Source: F1-60-MAGs163 sp046091165 (GTDB taxonomy: Bacteria > Actinomycetota > Thermoleophilia > Solirubrobacterales > Solirubrobacteraceae). Taken from it: a stretch of DNA of 64,000 nucleotides. The translations under genes were made by a program, and so were the position numbers. Of the stretch, positions 15,956 to 24,954 are shown in pieces; the first letter of the stretch is position 1, and each line of letters begins with the position of its first letter. Under the pieces are notes generated by a model. It saw nothing but the letters and a program-made list of their open reading frames with translations, did no database searches and was not told the origin of the DNA. The DNA lies in the NCBI GenBank assembly GCA_046091165.1, contig JBJTBE010000008.1:1-64000 (forward strand), written 5' to 3'.

Positions 15956-18552
15956 TGGCGCCAACGAGCTCCGACGAGATTCGCGGCGAGTTCCTGGGCT
16001 TCTTCGAAAGCCGGGGCCACCTGCTGCGCGAGTCGGCCTCGCTGGTGCCCGCCTCCTTCGATCCCTCGGTCCTGCTGACCACCGCGGGCATGCACCCGCT
16101 CAAGGAGTACTTCCTGGGCCTGGAGCAGCCGCCGGCGACCCGCCTCACGAGCTGCCAGAAGTGCTTTCGCACCACCGATATCGAGAACGTGGGCACCACG
16201 GCACGCCACCTCACGTTCTTCGAGATGCTCGGGAACTTCTCGATCGGCGACTACTTCAAGGAGGGCGCGATCGAGATGGCCTGGGAGCTCTCGCTTCAGG
16301 GCTTCGGATTCGATCCGGAGGCGATCTGGATCACGGTCTTCGAAGGGGACCCCGAGCTGGGCCTCGGGCCGGACGAGGAGGCGATAGCGGCCTGGGAGGC
16401 GGTCGGCGTGCCGCGGGAGCGGATAGTCCCGTGCCCGCGCTCGGAGAACTTCTGGCAGGCGGGGCCGACCGGTCCCTGCGGGCCGTGCAGTGAGCTCTAC
16501 CTGGACCGGGGGGAGCAGTTCGGCTCCCCGGACGACCTGCCCGGAGGCGAGAACGACCGCTTCCTCGAGTACTGGAACCTCGTCTTCATGGAGTACGACC
16601 AGGGCGAGCCCGGGTCGCTCACCCCGCTTCCGGCCAGGAACATCGACACCGGGCTCGGCCTCAACCGGCTGGCGCTGATCCAGCAGGATGCCGCCTCGGT
16701 CTTCGAGACCGACCAGTTTGCCGGCCTGATGGCCCTCGGCCGCGAGCTGGCCACCGACGAGGGCGACGAAAGGGCGCTGCGGATCCTCGCCGACCATTCG
16801 CGGGCGATGACATTCCTGATCGCCGACGGGATCGTCCCCTCCAACGAGGAGCGCGGCTACATCCTGAGGCGGGTGATGCGCCGGGCGATCCAGCAGGGGC
16901 GCAGGATCGGGATCGAGGGCATCTTCCTCCCGGCCTTCGCGGAAGAGGTGATCGGGGTGATGGGCCCCGCCTACCCCAACCTGGTCGAGCAGCGGGAGAC
17001 GATCCTCGGTTGGGTCAAGGGCGAGGAGGAGGGCTTTGCCCGCACCCTGGAGCAGGGGAGCAGCCTCCTGGACGAGCTCCTCGACCAGGGAGAGCTGAGC
17101 GCCGAGGACGCCTTCCGCCTTCACGACACCTTCGGCTTCCCGATCGAGCTGACCCGCGAGCTGGCGGCCGAGCGTGGCGTACCGTTCACGGCCGATGCCG
17201 GCTTCGAGGAGCTGATGGACCAGCAGAGGGCGCGCTCGTCGGCTTCCGACGGCGGCCCGCGGGTGGCGGCCGGTGCGGAGGCGGTTCATGCCCTGGGCGC
17301 CGAGACGACCCGCTTCGTGGGGTACGACGAGCTGGCCCGGGAGACCGAGATAACGGCGGCAGCCCCCGGCGACGGGGGAGTGCTCCTGAAGGTGCGCGAG
17401 TCACCGTTCTACGCCGAGGGAGGGGGACAGGTCTCGGATTCGGGACGGATCCTCGACGCCGCAGGTAACGAGATCGCCCAGGTGCAGGCGGTGCTGAGGG
17501 CCGGTGACGACCAGGCGATCCTCGTGAGCCCCTCGTCGGCAGAGGCGCTGGAGCCTGGCGCCCGGGTGGTCGCCGAAGTCGACCGCAGGGCGCGCCACGC
17601 CACGGAGTGCAACCACACCGCCACGCACCTGCTTCATGCCGCCCTGCGCAGGACCCTTGGCGATCACGTCAGGCAGGCCGGTTCCTACGTCGGTCCCGAC
17701 AAGCTGCGCTTCGACTTCACCCACGCCGGCCGCCTGAGCGACGAGGAGCGCCGGGCAGTCGAGGACCAGGTTAACGAGCAGATCCAGGCCAGCCTGGACG
17801 TCGGCTGGCGGGTCACCTCTCTCGACGAGGCCCAGGAGCTCGGGGCGATGGCGCTCTTCGGAGAAAAGTACGGCGACGAGGTGCGGATGGTGGAGATCGA
17901 TGCGGGGGCCGGATCCCGCGAGCTCTGCGGCGGCACCCACGTGAACCGCACCTCCGAGATCGGTGCCTTCCGGATCCTCAGCGAGGGCTCGTCGGCCTCC
18001 AACGTGAGGAGGATCGAGGCGGTCACCGGCCCGCAGGCCATCGAGCTGTTGCGCCGGAACGACCGGATTCTCGGGGAGGCGGCGTCGGAGCTCAAGGCGA
18101 GGCCCGAGGAGCTCCCGGCCGCGGTCGCCGGGCTCAGGGAGAAGGCCTCCCGCGGCGGTGATGAGCCAGGGGGCGGCGTCGACGCCGGAGCGCTCGCCGG
18201 GCAGGCCCGGGAGGTTGCCGGTGCGAAGGTCGTGGTGGCTCCCGTGGACGGGATTGGCGCCAAGGCGCTGGTCGAGGTTGCCGACCGGGTAAAGGGCGCC
18301 GCCGGTCCCGAGGCGGCCGTGCTCCTGGGCAGCGTGGAGGATGGCCGGGTGCACCTGGTCGCGGTGGTCGACCCGCCGCTCGTCGATCGTGGCGTGAAGG
18401 CCGGAGATGTCGTTGCCGCCGCGGCCGCGGTGGCCGGCGGCGGTGGGGGAGGGCGCGACACGATGGCCCAGGCCGGCGGTCGCGACCCCGAGGCGCTGCC
18501 CGGCGCCCTCGAGGCGGGAGAAGCGGTCATCGTCGCCGCTCTCGGCGGTTGA
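15955..18552 (+). CDS. alaS: Alanyl-tRNA synthetase
   Basis: Class II synthetase with editing, 865 residues. Catalytic core: LVPASFDPSVLLTTAGMHPL, FFEMLGNFSIGDYFKEGAI, GPTGPCGPCSELY. Editing domain: CNHTATHLLHAALRRTLG with the zinc HxxxH, and ELCGGTHVNRTSEIGAF with the Cys-His pair. C-terminal C-Ala domain ends with a glycine run before RDTMAQAGGRDPEAL. The start is the ATG that overlaps the mnmA stop; an upstream in-frame ATG would lie inside mnmA. Full-length and intact. Confidence 0.97.
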   Translation: MAPTSSDEIRGEFLGFFESRGHLLRESASLVPASFDPSVLLTTAGMHPLKEYFLGLEQPPATRLTSCQKCFRTTDIENVGTTARHLTFFEMLGNFSIGDYFKEGAIEMAWELSLQGFGFDPEAIWITVFEGDPELGLGPDEEAIAAWEAVGVPRERIVPCPRSENFWQAGPTGPCGPCSELYLDRGEQFGSPDDLPGGENDRFLEYWNLVFMEYDQGEPGSLTPLPARNIDTGLGLNRLALIQQDAASVFETDQFAGLMALGRELATDEGDERALRILADHSRAMTFLIADGIVPSNEERGYILRRVMRRAIQQGRRIGIEGIFLPAFAEEVIGVMGPAYPNLVEQRETILGWVKGEEEGFARTLEQGSSLLDELLDQGELSAEDAFRLHDTFGFPIELTRELAAERGVPFTADAGFEELMDQQRARSSASDGGPRVAAGAEAVHALGAETTRFVGYDELARETEITAAAPGDGGVLLKVRESPFYAEGGGQVSDSGRILDAAGNEIAQVQAVLRAGDDQAILVSPSSAEALEPGARVVAEVDRRARHATECNHTATHLLHAALRRTLGDHVRQAGSYVGPDKLRFDFTHAGRLSDEERRAVEDQVNEQIQASLDVGWRVTSLDEAQELGAMALFGEKYGDEVRMVEIDAGAGSRELCGGTHVNRTSEIGAFRILSEGSSASNVRRIEAVTGPQAIELLRRNDRILGEAASELKARPEELPAAVAGLREKASRGGDEPGGGVDAGALAGQAREVAGAKVVVAPVDGIGAKALVEVADRVKGAAGPEAAVLLGSVEDGRVHLVAVVDPPLVDRGVKAGDVVAAAAAVAGGGGGGRDTMAQAGGRDPEALPGALEAGEAVIVAALGG

Positions 18553-18557
18553 GGGGC

Positions 18558-18971
18558 GTGAGGGTCCTGGCACTCGACTACGGGGCGGCATCCTGCGGGT
18601 GTGCGGTCAGCGACCCGAGCGGGACGATCGCCACCCCGATCGACCCGGTCGAAAACCCCGGCACCCGGGCCGGGCTGCGGCGCGTGAGCGCCCTCGCGCA
18701 GGAGACGGGAGCCGAGGTCGTGCTGGTGGGACTGCCGGTCTCTCTTGGAGGAGGAGACTCGGCCCAGACCGAGGAGGTGCGTGAGTTTGCCCGGCGCCTG
18801 CAGGACAGGATCGGCGACGGGGTGCAGGTCCGCCTTTTCGCCGATCGCTTCACTACAAAGCTCGCCCAGGCCGCGGGGGGCGACGCGGCCGAGGACTCGC
18901 GCGCGGCGGCCATCCTGCTCGACTCGAGGCTCGACGCAACCCCCCCGGCCCCCGAGGGAGAGAGCCGGTGA
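18558..18971 (+). CDS. ruvX: RuvX/YqgF family Holliday junction resolvase-like protein
   Basis: RNase H-fold protein, 137 residues, usually placed between alaS and mltG as here. It has LALDYGAASCGCAVSDP (first Asp), VLVGLPVSLGGGDSAQTEEV, and EDSRAAAILL near the end. The usual DER-x-TT motif reads ADRFTT, a change at acidic positions. GTG 18558 gives the standard MRVLALDYG start; TTG 18549, overlapping the alaS stop, is an alternative adding three residues. In E. coli the orthologue acts in 16S rRNA 5' maturation. GTGA overlap with mltG. Confidence 0.88.
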   Translation: MRVLALDYGAASCGCAVSDPSGTIATPIDPVENPGTRAGLRRVSALAQETGAEVVLVGLPVSLGGGDSAQTEEVREFARRLQDRIGDGVQVRLFADRFTTKLAQAAGGDAAEDSRAAAILLDSRLDATPPAPEGESR

Positions 18972-20308
18972 GCGAGAGGACCCCTGAGGTGCGCGAGGCG
19001 GCCCGGCAGGAGAGGATGCGCCGCCGGGGCGCAGGGGAGGCGGCGCCGGCGCCCCCCGCCGGGGCCGACGGTGCCGGGGCTTCGCCGGACCCCGGAGCAC
19101 AGGAGCCGCCCTTGCCTCCGGCCAAGCCGCCGCCGTCCCCTCCGGCTGCGCCGTCGCCCCCGTCGCGTCCGGCCCTGCCGGAGCGGCCCCTGGGAACGAT
19201 TCCCCCGCCCGGCGCCGGCGCAGCCGCCGAACCTCCCGCGCCGAGGCGCCGGAGCCCCGGCCGCCACGCCCTGCTCGCCGGCCTGCTCGTCGCCGCTGCC
19301 GCCGTGATCGTCTTCCTGGTGGTCGCCGTCTTCGAGCCGTTCAAGGGTGACGGAGGCCAGCAGGTGCGGGTCCGGATCCCGGCCGGGCTTGGGGCCGGCG
19401 GGGTCGGCGACCTGCTGGCCGAGCGCGGCGTCGTCTCGTCGGGACTGTTCTTCGAAATGCGGGCCACGATCACGGGCAAGCGGGGTGACCTGCGGTCCGG
19501 AACCTACGTCCTGCGTGAGGGCATGGGCAACGGGGCCGCCCTTGCCGTCCTGACCGACTCCGGCAACGCCGCGCCGGTCATCGGCGTGATCGTTCCCGAA
19601 GGGCCTTCCCGCCGGGAGGTTGCTCCGGTCGTCGCCCGGCAGGGAGTGAAGGGCGACTACCTCGAGGCCAGCGTCTCGTCGCCCCGGCTCAACCCGCGGC
19701 GCTACGGCGCGCCGGCATCGACCCGGAGCCTGGAGGGCTTTCTCTACCCCGCAACCTACGAGCTGCTCAGGAGCCGTCCGGAGGCGAAGCTGCTGGTCGA
19801 CAAGCAGCTTCGTGCCTTCAAGGACGCCTTCGGCACGGTGAACCTTTCTTACGCGCGCAGCAAGAACCTGACGGCCTATGACGTGCTGACGATTGCCTCC
19901 ATGATCGAGCGCGAGACCAGCGTGGCCTCCGAGCGCCGGCTGGTTTCTGCGGTCATCTACAACCGCCTGCGCGAGTCGATACCGCTCGGGATCGATGCCA
20001 CGACGCGTTATGCCGTGGACAACTGGGACCGGCCGCTCACCTCGGGCGAGCTGAGGAGTACGTCGCCCTACAACACGCGCAACCGGCAGGGCCTCCCCCC
20101 GGGGCCGATCGGCAACCCGGGGCTCGCTTCGATCAAGGCGGCCGCCCGCCCCGCAAGCGTCGACTACCTCTACTACGTCGTCGCCCCGTGCCGGAACGGC
20201 GCCCACGCCTTCTCGACGACCGACGCGCAGTTCCAGCAGGACGTAGCCGCCTACAACGCCAAGCGCGCGCAACTCGGCGGCCGCGACCCGAAGGTGTGCC
20301 CCAAGTGA
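18968..20308 (+). CDS. mltG: Endolytic murein transglycosylase MltG (YceG-like)
   Basis: Membrane-bound lytic transglycosylase that cuts nascent glycan strands. About 95 cytoplasmic residues rich in Pro and Ala, one membrane helix (HALLAGLLVAAAAVIVFLVV), a LysM-like region, then the YceG catalytic domain: LEGFLYPATYE, ASMIERETSVASERRLVSAV with the catalytic Glu, LGIDATTRYAV, and SPYNTRNRQGLPPGPIGNPG. 446 residues; the Pro-rich cytoplasmic tail is long, as in other actinobacteria. GTG start overlapping ruvX. Confidence 0.94.
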   Translation: MSERTPEVREAARQERMRRRGAGEAAPAPPAGADGAGASPDPGAQEPPLPPAKPPPSPPAAPSPPSRPALPERPLGTIPPPGAGAAAEPPAPRRRSPGRHALLAGLLVAAAAVIVFLVVAVFEPFKGDGGQQVRVRIPAGLGAGGVGDLLAERGVVSSGLFFEMRATITGKRGDLRSGTYVLREGMGNGAALAVLTDSGNAAPVIGVIVPEGPSRREVAPVVARQGVKGDYLEASVSSPRLNPRRYGAPASTRSLEGFLYPATYELLRSRPEAKLLVDKQLRAFKDAFGTVNLSYARSKNLTAYDVLTIASMIERETSVASERRLVSAVIYNRLRESIPLGIDATTRYAVDNWDRPLTSGELRSTSPYNTRNRQGLPPGPIGNPGLASIKAAARPASVDYLYYVVAPCRNGAHAFSTTDAQFQQDVAAYNAKRAQLGGRDPKVCPK

Positions 20309-20317
20309 GGCCGGCCG

Positions 20318-21124
20318 GTGGCCGCTGACCGGCTGGGCGTGGTGGGCTACCCGGTGGCCCACAGCCTCTCGCCCCGGATCCAGAACGCCGGCCTGGAGGC
20401 CCTGGGCCTTGACGGGTGGCGCTACCAGCTGGTCCCGGTGCCGCCCGAGCTTCTCGAGGAGACCGTGCACGGGCTTCCGGGGGCGGGCTTTCGCGGCGTA
20501 AGCGTCACCGTTCCCCACAAGGAGGCCGCCCTGGCCATCGCCAACCGCGCCAGCCAGACCGCCCGGGAGATCGGCGCCGCCAACACCCTCACCTTCGAGG
20601 ACGGCCTCATCGAGGCCGAGAACACCGACGCTCCCGGCTTCCTGGCCTCTCTTCCGGCACCCCCGGGGCCGGGCGACACGGCGCTCGTGCTCGGCGCCGG
20701 GGGCAGCGCCCGGGCGGTGGCCTGGGCGCTCAGCCGCGCAGGAGCCCGCGTGAGCGTCTGGAACCGGACCGACGCGCGGGCGCGAGAGCTTGCGCTCGAC
20801 CTCGGAGTCGACGCCGTCGCCGAGCCGGTGGCCGCCGACCTGCTGGTCAACTGCACGGTTGCCGGGATGGAGGGGGATCCGTTCGCGATCCTCCCCCTGG
20901 GCCCCGACCAGCTCGCCGGCTATGGGACGGTCGTCGACCTCGTCTACGCCGACCCCGAGGGGCGGCTCCTGGCCGCCGCCGGCCAGGCCGGCGCCGCAGT
21001 GGTGGACGGCCTCGAGATACTCGTCCGGCAGGGCGCGATCGCGCTCGAGCGGTGGACGGGGATGCCCGCGCCGCTCGAGGCGATGCGCGCAGCGGCCCGG
21101 CATGAGCCGGGCCGCCAGGCGTAA
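20318..21124 (+). CDS. aroE: Shikimate dehydrogenase
   Basis: NADPH-dependent reduction of 3-dehydroshikimate to shikimate. 268 residues: GYPVAHSLSPRIQNAGLEAL (substrate binding), GVSVTVPHKEAAL with the catalytic Lys, ENTDAPGFLASL with the Asp, VLGAGGSARAVAWAL and WNRTDARA for the nucleotide site. GTG start 9 nt after mltG. Its TAA abuts the stop of the convergent gene with no spacer. The remaining shikimate genes lie 4 kb away at 25.4-28.6 kb. Confidence 0.95.
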   Translation: MAADRLGVVGYPVAHSLSPRIQNAGLEALGLDGWRYQLVPVPPELLEETVHGLPGAGFRGVSVTVPHKEAALAIANRASQTAREIGAANTLTFEDGLIEAENTDAPGFLASLPAPPGPGDTALVLGAGGSARAVAWALSRAGARVSVWNRTDARARELALDLGVDAVAEPVAADLLVNCTVAGMEGDPFAILPLGPDQLAGYGTVVDLVYADPEGRLLAAAGQAGAAVVDGLEILVRQGAIALERWTGMPAPLEAMRAAARHEPGRQA

Positions 21125-21727
21125 CTACTGCAGGCGCGAACCGATGGCCTTGAGCTGGAAGGCGCGGATGATGTCCGTGATACCGGCCATCAGCGCCCAC
21201 ACCCCGGCAAAGATGATGAGCAGCACCTCCTTGGCCCCGGCCAGCTGACCGGCGGTCCAGAAGGCGATGATCAGCATCAGGATGCCGGCGATCAGCCCGA
21301 GCCACCAGGCGTCGTTGTGGTCCCGCTCGCTGAAGGCCTGGAGGATCCAGGCGATGGCGACCAGGAGGAAGATGAAGCCCAGCACGTCGGCGATCGCCTC
21401 GAAGGTCTCGGCGGGGTTGAAGATGGCGACGATGCCGCCCACGACCAGCAGGACCCCGAGCAGGTTCCAGACCCAGCGCCAGCGGTCAACGAGGCTCGCG
21501 AGGATGAAGTACTGGATTCCGGCGCCGATGAACATCGCGCCGATGATGATCCCGACCACGTCGAGGGACTCCTCGGAGAACTGGAGGATGACGAGCGAGA
21601 TGATGATCCACGCGATACCGATGACCAGCCAGAGCCACCAGTAGTTGCTCATCTGCTTCAGGGCTTCGCGCCCCTCGGGGGGAAGATCGCCCAGGGCGTC
21701 GTCGGTCGGACTGGGTGTTGCCTGCAT
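21125..21727 (-). CDS. HdeD/DUF308 family membrane protein
   Basis: 200 residues with about 30 hydrophilic N-terminal residues and six membrane helices arranged as three hairpins (WWLWLVIGIAWIIISLVILQ is the first), the layout of HdeD/DUF308 proteins. HdeD is linked to acid resistance in E. coli; the role here is unknown. GAGAGGAG precedes the ATG. Ends directly against aroE. Confidence 0.85.
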   Translation of the reverse strand: MQATPSPTDDALGDLPPEGREALKQMSNYWWLWLVIGIAWIIISLVILQFSEESLDVVGIIIGAMFIGAGIQYFILASLVDRWRWVWNLLGVLLVVGGIVAIFNPAETFEAIADVLGFIFLLVAIAWILQAFSERDHNDAWWLGLIAGILMLIIAFWTAGQLAGAKEVLLIIFAGVWALMAGITDIIRAFQLKAIGSRLQ

Positions 21728-21753
21728 TCGGTGCTCCTCTCTCCGGCCTGGTC

Positions 21754-22701
21754 TCAGGCCACGGGTGTTCTTTGCACTTCGACCTGATCATCCGGTGACG
21801 GGGGGTTGTCCAGCAGCAGCTGGGGCAGCGTCACCATCTCGAATCCCTTCTTGCGAAGGCCTTTGATTATGAGGGGAAGCGCGGCGACAGTGTTCTCCCG
21901 CGGGCCGCCGCCGTCGTGCATGAGGATCACCGAGCCGTTCTGGGCCTGGTTAACGGCGTCGGCGGCCATCTGGGCCGGCGCGGGCTGCTTGTAGTCGTTG
22001 GTGTCGATGTCCCACAGGACGGTGAGCATCCCCTTCTTCGAAACCTCGGCGGCGACCTTCGGGTCGTATGCGCCGTACGGAGGGCGGAAGAGGTTGATCT
22101 TCGGGGCGCCCTTGGCGGCGAGGGTCCCGTTGACCTCGTCGAGCTGGGCCCGGAGGTCTCCGGTGGAGAGGGTCGTGAAATCGGCGTGATTCCAGCTGTG
22201 GTTGCCCAGCGCGTGCCCCTCGGCGAGGGTGCGCTGCAGCTGGAGCGGGAAGCTGTTGATCTGGTTGCCCAGGATGAAGAAGGTGCCTTTGGCCTTGTAG
22301 CGCTTGAGGATGTCCAGAACCTGGTCGGTGTACTGGCTGGGGCCGTCGTCGAAGGTCAGCGCAACCTCCTTGCGGGCGCTGCCGCCGCGGGTCATCACCG
22401 GGTTCTGCTGGACGATTCCCTGTATCGCGCGGTCCTCTGCGGCCTGTTCGGCCTTGCGCATCGCGATCTGCCGCTCGGCCTCGCGGGCCTGGGCTTCGAG
22501 CTTGAGCTTCGGCAGCTCGGTGCGCGCCCCGTCCTCGAGGGCCTTCGGGTCCCAGGTTCCGGCGCTGCCCGCAGTAACGGCCAGCAGCACGATGGCCAGC
22601 GCGATCGCGCCGCCGCTCACCAGCGCGGCGATCAGGCGCCGCTTCCGGTGGATTTCCGCGTCGGAGGGCTGCCGCCCGCCGCGGTTACCGTCCTCGGCCA
22701 T
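21754..22701 (-). CDS. Polysaccharide deacetylase (CE4), membrane-anchored
   Basis: N-terminal cytoplasmic stretch and membrane helix (LIAALVSGGAIALAIVLLAV), then a NodB domain: TFDDGPSQYTDQVLDILKRY with the catalytic Asp and metal Asp, HSWNH metal motif, RPPYGAYDP, WDIDTNDYKQP and ILMHDGGG with the second catalytic His. All five CE4 motifs are present, so it should be an active, metal-dependent deacetylase acting outside the membrane on peptidoglycan or another N-acetylated glycan. 315 residues. TACACT ends 6 nt before the ATG. Confidence 0.93.
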   Translation of the reverse strand: MAEDGNRGGRQPSDAEIHRKRRLIAALVSGGAIALAIVLLAVTAGSAGTWDPKALEDGARTELPKLKLEAQAREAERQIAMRKAEQAAEDRAIQGIVQQNPVMTRGGSARKEVALTFDDGPSQYTDQVLDILKRYKAKGTFFILGNQINSFPLQLQRTLAEGHALGNHSWNHADFTTLSTGDLRAQLDEVNGTLAAKGAPKINLFRPPYGAYDPKVAAEVSKKGMLTVLWDIDTNDYKQPAPAQMAADAVNQAQNGSVILMHDGGGPRENTVAALPLIIKGLRKKGFEMVTLPQLLLDNPPSPDDQVEVQRTPVA

Positions 22702-22713
22702 GCCCGAAGTGTA
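22702..22713 (-). promoter_or_regulatory. Candidate leaderless -10 box for the deacetylase
   Basis: On the minus strand TACACT (22713..22708), then 6 nt, then ATG 22701. No Shine-Dalgarno sequence is seen. Confidence 0.5.
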
Positions 22714-22755
22714 GGGAGGCTTGCGGCCGGTGCAGGCCGGTCGGGCGGGCGGCGG

Positions 22756-23922
22756 TTACTCCTCGACGACGACCCGGAGGTCCTCATCCACGCGCAGGCT
22801 CCGCTGCCCGCCGAGCATCATGAGCAGCTCGTCGCCGACGACCTCCCGGCGCCAGCCCTCGAGGGTCCGTATGCCGGGCTCGCTCTCGCCGTCGCGGAAG
22901 GCGTTGATCACGGCCTGGAGGTCGGCCCTCGACGCCAGGAGCTCATAAGCCAGCCCGGTCTCGGCAGCGCGGGCCCGGACGAGCGACTCGCAGACGACGA
23001 TCAGGGCCGCGTCGCCTCCCTCGGTGGCCGGTGTCCGCCGGGGTCCCCGCGGGACAGGCTCGGCGGCGAGGCCGGCCTGCACCGCCTCGACAATCGCCCG
23101 GCCCCGGCGCCTGAGGATGCCCTCATGGAGGCCGCGGATCTGGCCCAGCTGCTCACGGTCGGCCGGGGCGCGCCGGGCGATGTCGACGATGGCCGCGTCG
23201 GGCACGACCTTCGCCGGCGGCCGGTTTTCCCGCGCGGCCACCTTGTCGCGCCACTCGAGAAGCGCAAGGGCCACGGCGCGGTCGTCCGGGTCGAGGGAGC
23301 CTGCCTTGGGCAGTTTTTCGAGCATGGCGCGCGGATCCCTGACGTCGCTCGAGTCCTCGAGCGGCCGGCATTCCTCCGTGACCCACTCGGTCCGTCCGCT
23401 CTCGGCCAGGCGGGCCTTGATGGCGTCGGCGGCCTCGAGCAGGTGGAGGACGTCCCCCTGGGCGTACTCAAGCTGTTCGCTGCTGAGCGGCCGGCGGTCC
23501 CAGTGGGTGAACCCTGCGCCCTTGGGCAGCTTCAGGCCGAGCAGCGAGCCGAGCATCGGCTCGTAGCCGATCTGGGCCCGCAGGCCGGCAAACGCCGCGG
23601 CGACCTGGGTGTCGAAGATGTTGGTGACGGGGGTCTCCCAGCAGCGCCTGAGGAGAGCTATGTCCTGGCGCCCGGCATGGAGGACGACCTCGACCGCAGG
23701 ATCGGCGAGCACGTCGGCCAGCGGGTCCACCGGCCCGTCGCCCTCGATCGGGTCGACCAGCTCGACCCTGTCCGGGCCGTCGTCCTCGCTGCGGACGGCC
23801 ACCTGCACGAGGCAGAGCTCGGTCAGGTACCGGCCCTCACCAACGAACTCGGTGTCGATGGCGAGCTGGCCGGTCTCCCGCGCGCGGGCGGCGACCTCCT
23901 CGATCGTCTGCGCGTCGGCCAC
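22756..23922 (-). CDS. rnd: Ribonuclease D-like 3'-5' exonuclease with HRDC domain
   Basis: DEDDy exonuclease. Exo I QLAIDTEFVGEGRYLTELCL, Exo II VLHAGRQDIALLRR and NIFDTQVAAAF, Exo III LEYAQGDVLHLLEAA with the Tyr. An HRDC-like domain follows (LLEWRDKVAARENRPP). GTG 23922 is preferred over longer open-frame starts because it lies 4 nt after the upstream gene's stop and begins just before the first conserved block; it gives 388 residues, normal for RNase D. Likely role in tRNA 3' processing. Confidence 0.9.
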   Translation of the reverse strand: MADAQTIEEVAARARETGQLAIDTEFVGEGRYLTELCLVQVAVRSEDDGPDRVELVDPIEGDGPVDPLADVLADPAVEVVLHAGRQDIALLRRCWETPVTNIFDTQVAAAFAGLRAQIGYEPMLGSLLGLKLPKGAGFTHWDRRPLSSEQLEYAQGDVLHLLEAADAIKARLAESGRTEWVTEECRPLEDSSDVRDPRAMLEKLPKAGSLDPDDRAVALALLEWRDKVAARENRPPAKVVPDAAIVDIARRAPADREQLGQIRGLHEGILRRRGRAIVEAVQAGLAAEPVPRGPRRTPATEGGDAALIVVCESLVRARAAETGLAYELLASRADLQAVINAFRDGESEPGIRTLEGWRREVVGDELLMMLGGQRSLRVDEDLRVVVEE

Positions 23923-23926
23923 GGAC

Positions 23927-24217
23927 CTACTCGCCCGGCCAGCGACCGGTGCGGTCGAAGTATTCGCGAGCCGCCTCCTCGCTGCGCCGGGCCTTGTCGC
24001 CGCGTACCCCGAGGCGGAAGAGGAAGTTGAGCAGGTAGACCGAGAGCCCGGCGCTGATAAGGAGGGCACCGGCTTCCCACGCCAGTGCTCGACCGTCGAT
24101 CAGCCCGAGGAGGAGGCCGGAGAGGATGATCAGCCCGGGGAGGACGTAACGGACGAAGGACATCGCCCGGCTGTGGCCCCCGTCTGCCTTTTCCTTTCCG
24201 TTCCCGCCTTCGCTCAT
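23927..24217 (-). CDS. Small two-pass membrane protein
   Basis: 96 residues from ATG 24217. A charged N-terminus (MSEGGNGKEKADGGHSRAMS), two hydrophobic helices (about 24-38 and 47-66), then a basic tail FRLGVRGDKARRSEEAAREY ending FDRTGRWPGE. The C-terminal tail is reminiscent of DUF-type actinobacterial membrane proteins, but no family is named. Upstream partner of rnd, 4 nt apart. Confidence 0.75.
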   Translation of the reverse strand: MSEGGNGKEKADGGHSRAMSFVRYVLPGLIILSGLLLGLIDGRALAWEAGALLISAGLSVYLLNFLFRLGVRGDKARRSEEAAREYFDRTGRWPGE

Positions 24218-24257
24218 CGACTGGACCGAAGCTATCAGCGCTACCCTGCGCCAGCCG

Positions 24258-24446
24258 ATGGCCGACGACGACCAGAAGCAGGAGGCGCCTGCCGAGCCCG
24301 GCCCGTGCATGCCCTGCAGCGGAACCGGCAAGGTCGTCTCAAACTCCGGCGGCGAGCCGCACCCGGTGACCTGTCCCTGGTGTGAGGGCGGGGGCGTGAC
24401 GATCCCCGGTCATGACGCCCAGGCGGCGCAGCGCGGCGAAGCCTGA
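24258..24446 (+). CDS. Small DnaJ-zinc-finger-like protein
   Basis: 62 residues with two C-x2-C knuckles of the DnaJ cysteine-rich type: CMPCSGTGKVV and CPWCEGGGV. Enough for a single zinc site. Probably a tiny metal-binding adaptor; nothing more can be said. TACCCT lies 10 nt before the ATG and there is no Shine-Dalgarno sequence. Divergent from the 24217 gene and ending 4 bp from the convergent gene. Confidence 0.7.
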   Translation: MADDDQKQEAPAEPGPCMPCSGTGKVVSNSGGEPHPVTCPWCEGGGVTIPGHDAQAAQRGEA

Positions 24447-24450
24447 GCCG

Positions 24451-24918
24451 CTAGTCGCGGACCGAGAGCTCGCCGATGCGGCGATCACCGATGGCGAGAG
24501 TCACCGGATAGGTCCCGGCCGAGCCGGCGACAAAGTCGAGGGCGCCGGGGGTTCCCGGGCCGGTGGGAGCCCGGATTCCGAGCTCGTCCACGGAAATGAT
24601 GTCGGGCTCTGCGGTACGCACCCGGAGAACGACCCGGTCCCCGATCTTCACGCGGATGGGGTCGGCGGACGGCAGGCGCCGCTCGACCGCACCTGCGGCC
24701 GGTGAATCCTGCGGCTTCTGGCCCGTGTCCCGGGTCTCCGGCTTCTTCGGCTTGCTGCCGTCCCCCTCGGGCGCGGTGGTCGTCCCGGTGGTCGTCGTCT
24801 GGCCGGCGGGCCCCCTCCGCGAGATGTCCCGCCCGGCCGAGAGAACGCTCAGCGTCACGAGAAGCATCACGAGCAGGAGGATGAGGCGACGCCCCGGCAC
24901 GCCACGATTCTGACGCAT
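24451..24918 (-). CDS. Membrane-anchored or secreted protein with cupredoxin-like C-terminus
   Basis: 155 residues. An N-terminal signal or anchor (RRLILLLVMLLVTLSVLSAG), a Thr/Pro/Lys-rich linker (to about 85), then a short beta domain: IRVKIGDRVVLRVR, DIISVDELGI and a C-terminal SAGTYPVTLAIGDRRIGELS. This resembles cupredoxin-fold domains that have lost the His/Cys copper ligands (none are visible), as seen in some actinobacterial secreted proteins. Function unknown. Divergent from the prepilin peptidase with 36 bp between. Confidence 0.7.
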   Translation of the reverse strand: MRQNRGVPGRRLILLLVMLLVTLSVLSAGRDISRRGPAGQTTTTGTTTAPEGDGSKPKKPETRDTGQKPQDSPAAGAVERRLPSADPIRVKIGDRVVLRVRTAEPDIISVDELGIRAPTGPGTPGALDFVAGSAGTYPVTLAIGDRRIGELSVRD

Positions 24919-24954
24919 GGGGGAAGGAAGGCCGCCCGGGAGGCTCCCACCGGG

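Noticed and set aside
21916..24030. A 704-codon open frame on the plus strand
   Set aside because: It is antisense to the deacetylase and ribonuclease D genes, which have full sets of family motifs. Its translation is a low-complexity product typical of a GC-rich shadow frame.
24451..24918. Copper-binding cupredoxin
   Set aside because: The fold pattern is suggestive but no His/Cys/Met ligand set is visible in the C-terminal domain.
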